64,000 nt of DNA from Lateolabrax maculatus. Taxonomy: Eukaryota; Chordata; Actinopteri; Acropomatiformes; Lateolabracidae. Below the pieces are notes generated by a model, which was given only the letters and a program-made list of their open reading frames with translations, was not told where the DNA came from and made no database searches. The DNA lies in assembly GCA_031216445.1 (NCBI GenBank), contig CM062216.1, positions 4,647,501 through 4,711,500 of the forward strand, read 5' to 3'. Numbering within the stretch: position 1 is the first letter of the stretch; every line of letters starts with the position of its first letter. Positions 60,311 through 64,000 of this stretch are shown piece by piece. The position numbers were made by a program, and so were the translations under genes.

Positions 60311-61406
60311 AAATAAAGCGTTTAATCTTTATTATTTAATAATTTAATCTTCACCAGCTGGAAAAAAAAGCTTTAGTTTAGTCAGTAGAATAGGCAGATC
60401 ATTGATTGAATGGTTGGTGGTTCTTGCTCCATATGTTGAAGTGTCCTTGAGGAAAACACCAAAAGGCAACAGCAGATAAAGATACAGCTATATACTAAAG
60501 GTTTATATATTTCACTCTGCATAACCAGAGATAAAATACATATTGGATTACAAGGAATAAAAAAGTTGATTTCAAAAGGCAAACAACAGACAAAAAGACA
60601 AGGGCCTGTATATTAGTCTCCCCTCGCTCCTCCTCCTCAGTTCAGATGAGGAAAACGATTCAGTCAAGGCCGAACCAAAGTGTAGAGTGGAGGCTGAGTG
60701 CATACACCTCCTCCCTCCCTCTCTCCTCCTTTCTCACAGGGCGCGTCTTTTTACCTCGAGCTAGAGAATTCCCCTGGAATGTGGGATAAAGAGAGACAGC
60801 CAAATGGCTTTTAATGTGTTTCTATTGGTGTGTGTACTTTATTTGGCCGTGTGTGTGCTTTCATGTGTCAAGGCAGTAAAAAAGTTGACAAAATATCAGT
60901 ATGCGTGTGTGTGTTTGTCTGATGAGTGTGTGTGTTCATGTAAACATCTCTTCTTTTCTTTATCACACTTTAAATTAGTTCCCTATTCACAAATCCAAGA
61001 TAAAGCCAACATCTGGAACTTCCAATTAGTTTATAATGACTGTTGCATTCAAGTGTTTTTCTGTTGGAAAGAAAATACAATGTTAACACTAAGCAAATAT
61101 ATAGACAAGTAAATATATGGAAAACAGCAACAGACATAGTCGATTTCTGATTTCTAACCTGTTGAAATGATCAGATTAAAAAAAGAAGAAAAGAGAAGAA
61201 TAAAATAAACTGTATAGCCAGCGATTTAATCTATTACGATGTATCATATTTTATGAGCCTAACTTAAAGTCATTTTTTTTTAATAATTTCACCTCTTTGG
61301 GCCTTTAAAACACTTATTTAATTGAGTAAAAGGTATAATACTTCCCCCTGAACTCTAGTGGAGTAGAAGTATAAAGTGGCACGAAATGGAAAAATAGTAA
61401 AGTACT
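60311..61406. other. Noncoding stretch
   Basis: AT-rich; no repeat or gene recognised. Confidence 0.45.
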
Positions 61407-61805
61407 AGTACTGTCACAGCCTGGCCATGATTCCATTTGTGTTCCCAGTGTTTCCTATTGTTTCTCTTGTTTATCTCAGTTTCCCCTGCACACCTGTCTC
61501 ATGGTTAGATCTCGTTTGCACAGCCCTTGTGTTTCCCTCCTTCTCCTGTTGCCTACCTGCCCGCCCTAGCTGTGTCTTGTTTCTGTTTAGTTGTGTGTGC
61601 ATATATGTTCCTGTGTTTCCTTTGTTCTCTGTCTGGTCTTTGTCGTGCGTTGGTCATGTGTGGAACTGTGTTTTCCCTGTGTCCTGGCTCCGTTGGATTT
61701 TTTAAAGTCTTTTGTTAAATAAACCTTTTGACTGCAGTTTTGTGTCTGCGATTGGGTCCTTTCCCCGTGCTCCCTGGGTTGTAGTTTCCCAACTCTGACA
61801 AGTAC
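61407..61805. mobile_element. Solo LTR with 5-bp target-site duplication
   Basis: The LTR is 61412-61800 (389 bp). It begins TGTCACAGCC and ends ACTCTGACA, so it has TG...CA termini with TGTCA/TGACA as short inverted ends. AGTAC flanks it on both sides (61407-61411 and 61801-61805). Internally there is AATAAACC near 61720, a plausible polyadenylation signal, placing it in plus orientation. The duplication size fits Ty3/Gypsy-type elements. No internal region or second LTR is present. Confidence 0.85.
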
Positions 61806-62825
61806 CTAAAATTTATGCTTAAACACAGCACTCAAGTAAATGTACATAATGCACTGGCCTGAATATAAGACCAAATACAGTCTCATATGTAAAAAGAAAA
61901 TCACTGTTTCCATGATTACAGTATGTCAGAGGTAAAATGTTTGTAGTACAACCAAGAGCTGCAGGTTGACTGGAGCAAAGAAAAATCAGTTGTGACATTT
62001 ACAGTGTATTCATATCTTTGCACTCTTGTCCATCACTGAATCTCAGTGGAATTTGAGGTGACTGGAAAGTGAATAAAAATCATTTTATAGTCGCTATTAA
62101 ACAAGGACTGTAAATTAAATTACACCCACCGTAAGCCATAATGCCATTTTGTTGTTCTTTTATTGACACATTCACACTTGTCTTCTTCAGCAGAAACAGT
62201 GTTACTTTAAAGTGTTGTACTGTTCCATAATCATTGTGATGCAGGATGCTTTGTGTTTCCGTAGTTAGCTAAGGTTATCTCCATGAGTTGGTTTAAAATG
62301 CTGTCTTTGGCCAGCTGATGCTCCATGTAGAAGACATGGAAATGAGACGCAGCTTGTTCTCGTATGGCAGTGAAGAGCTCGTTATCATAGTGCAGTATGA
62401 TGAGGAAAATGTCATTAAACAAATATCAGTTATGATTGGATGTGAAATTAGATGTGACTTTTGATTTAAATGTGGCCTCTGTTCACACTGCTGTTTTCTT
62501 TTTTAACCCTCAACACCTCTCTTTCACTCTCTCTCTCTCCCTCTCCCTCTCTCTTGTTTCCGCTGTGTCTCTCTGCCTCTCTCAGTCAGCCTGTCTGTGC
62601 CTGCCTCCAGCATACCTCAAGTTCCAGCCCACTTCTTCCAACAGTTTTCCCCTCTCTCCCTTCCTCTGATTCTTTGCTTCTCTGAGCTTCTTTTCTTCCT
62701 TTAAGTGTTCCTTTTGTTCATTCAATTCAGGAGCAAGTTATAATAATAATACTAAATCGCTACAACATTTGTGTTAATTTAAACTTTCCTGGAAGACAGA
62801 ATGACTCTATGACCACCCAAGCTTT
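61806..62825. other. Noncoding stretch
   Basis: CT-rich 62515-62700. No gene recognised. Confidence 0.45.

Positions 62826-62827
<2 letters not shown>

Positions 62828-62885
<58 letters not shown>
62828..62885 (+). repeat. (CA)29 microsatellite
   Basis: The longest uninterrupted CA run in the window, about 58 bp. Confidence 0.95.
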
Positions 62886-62887
<2 letters not shown>

Positions 62888-63056
62888 GTAGGCCCATTAA
62901 GTTACGCTGGTTTGACCTCTGCCTATACAAACACACAGAGACAAGCCTGGACAGACATTTTTGCTGTGGATATACGGTTACACACATTCATTTGTGCAGG
63001 ACACCCTGACACACGACACTTTGCCTCATATTTAGGAAATTAGATATGGAGAGGAA

Positions 63057-64000
63057 GTCAAGTCAATTTTATTTGTATAGCGCCAAATCATAACAGAAGT
63101 TCTCTCAAGACACTTTTCATATAGAGTAGGTCTAGACCATACTCTTTAAAATATTATTTACAGAGACCCATCAATTCCCACCATGATCAACACTTGGCGA
63201 CAGTGGTGAGGAAAAACTCCCTTTTAACAGGTAGAAACCTCGAGCAGAACCAGGCTCTGGGTGGGCGGCCATCTGCATCGACCGAGTTGGGTTGAAAGGG
63301 GAGGAGAGAGGGGGAGAGGGGAGACAGAACAGGAGGAGAGACAACAAATCAGACTAATAATAATAAGTGTAGCACAAAAAGCACAAACACTATGGGGAAG
63401 ATGTGTAGTTAGTAACATGCATTAGTGGGATAATAATGTGTACGGATGGAGAGGGAGAGGAGGAGAGATGAGCTCAGTGCATCATGGGAAATCCCCCGGC
63501 AGTCTAAGCCTATAGCAGCAATACTAAGGGATGGTTCAGGACTCACCTGAGCCAGCCCTAACTATGAACTTTATCAAAAAGGAACGTTTTTAGCATACTC
63601 TTAAACGAAGAGAGGGTGTCTGCCTCCTGAACCCGAATTGGGAGCTGATTCCACAGAAGAGGAGCTTGATAACTAAAGGCTCTGGCTCCCATTCTACTTT
63701 TAGAAACTTTAGGTACCACAAGTAACCCTGCATTCTGTGAGCGTAGTGCTCTAGTGGGGTAATACGGTACTATCAGCTCTTTAAGATACGATGGTGCCTG
63801 ACCATTAAGAGCTTTGTCAGTGAGGAGGAGGATTCTAAATTCTGTTCTGGATTTTACAGGGAGCCAGTGCAGAGAAATATTGGAGAAATGTGTTCTCTCT
63901 TGCTAGTTCCTGTCAGTACACGTGCAGCCGCATTCTGGATCAGCTGGAGAGGCTTTAGAGACTTATCGGGGCAACCCGATAATAAGGAATTACAATAATC
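63057..64000 (+). mobile_element. Large unclassified teleost repeat, truncated by the window end
   Basis: Starts AAGTCAATTTTATTTGTATA then GCGCCAAATCA. It continues with GAGCAGAACCAGGCTCTGGG, CGGCCATCTGCATCGACCGA, TGGGAGCTGATTCCACAGAA and GCTTGATAACTAAAGGCTCT, a series found in very many percomorph genomes. It is noncoding in this orientation as far as I can see and continues past base 64000. Confidence 0.75.

Noticed and set aside
1..64000. Searched for CRISPR-like arrays, tRNA/rRNA genes, bacterial operons or phage-like clusters.
   Set aside because: The sequence is vertebrate genomic DNA. The only regular short arrays are microsatellites and the collagen coding periodicity.

Overview
The window is from a ray-finned fish, most likely a percomorph teleost. 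The evidence is a type I collagen gene whose protein reads as fish alpha-chain (SPQ-M N-telopeptide start, FRA-DDANV C-proteinase site, short introns). It is surrounded by dinucleotide microsatellites and by interspersed repeat families that I recognise as common in teleost genomes.

The only gene I can support fully is a fibrillar procollagen alpha chain, col1a1, on the minus strand from 19401 down to 67, leaving the window at its left edge. I traced 46 coding exons, all with GT donors and AG acceptors: signal peptide, 10-cysteine VWC domain, minor helix, N-telopeptide, the whole main triple helix, C-telopeptide and the first part of the C-propeptide. The main helix is exactly 338 uninterrupted Gly-X-Y triplets (1014 residues). 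Landmark residues fall at the same helix numbers as in tetrapod alpha1(I): cross-link lysines 87 and 930, collagenase bond 775/776, 3-hydroxyproline site 986, GFPGER at 502-507. The last C-propeptide exons (50 and 51 in human numbering) lie outside the window. The gene could be either teleost co-orthologue, col1a1a or col1a1b (the alpha3(I) chain). Several substitutions make me lean weakly to the latter.

Upstream of the start codon (19402-19640) there is a compact promoter and leader. It has the collagen 5' stem-loop with its upstream mini-ORF, a probable transcription start near 19560, a TATA box and a CCAAT box.

From about 19.65 kb to 64 kb I see no confident protein-coding gene. This stretch holds microsatellites, two related MITE-like families (one also inside collagen intron 12), a hAT-like MITE with a target-site duplication at 44.9-45.4 kb, a solo LTR with a 5-bp duplication at 61.4-61.8 kb, several unclassified teleost repeats, and a large repeat running off the right end. 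A few isolated open segments with plausible splice sites are reported only as candidates. I found no CRISPR, operon, tRNA or rRNA signal and no sign of an undescribed multigene system. The most interesting points are fused exons, splice sites set directly against simple repeats, and the conserved leader stem-loop.
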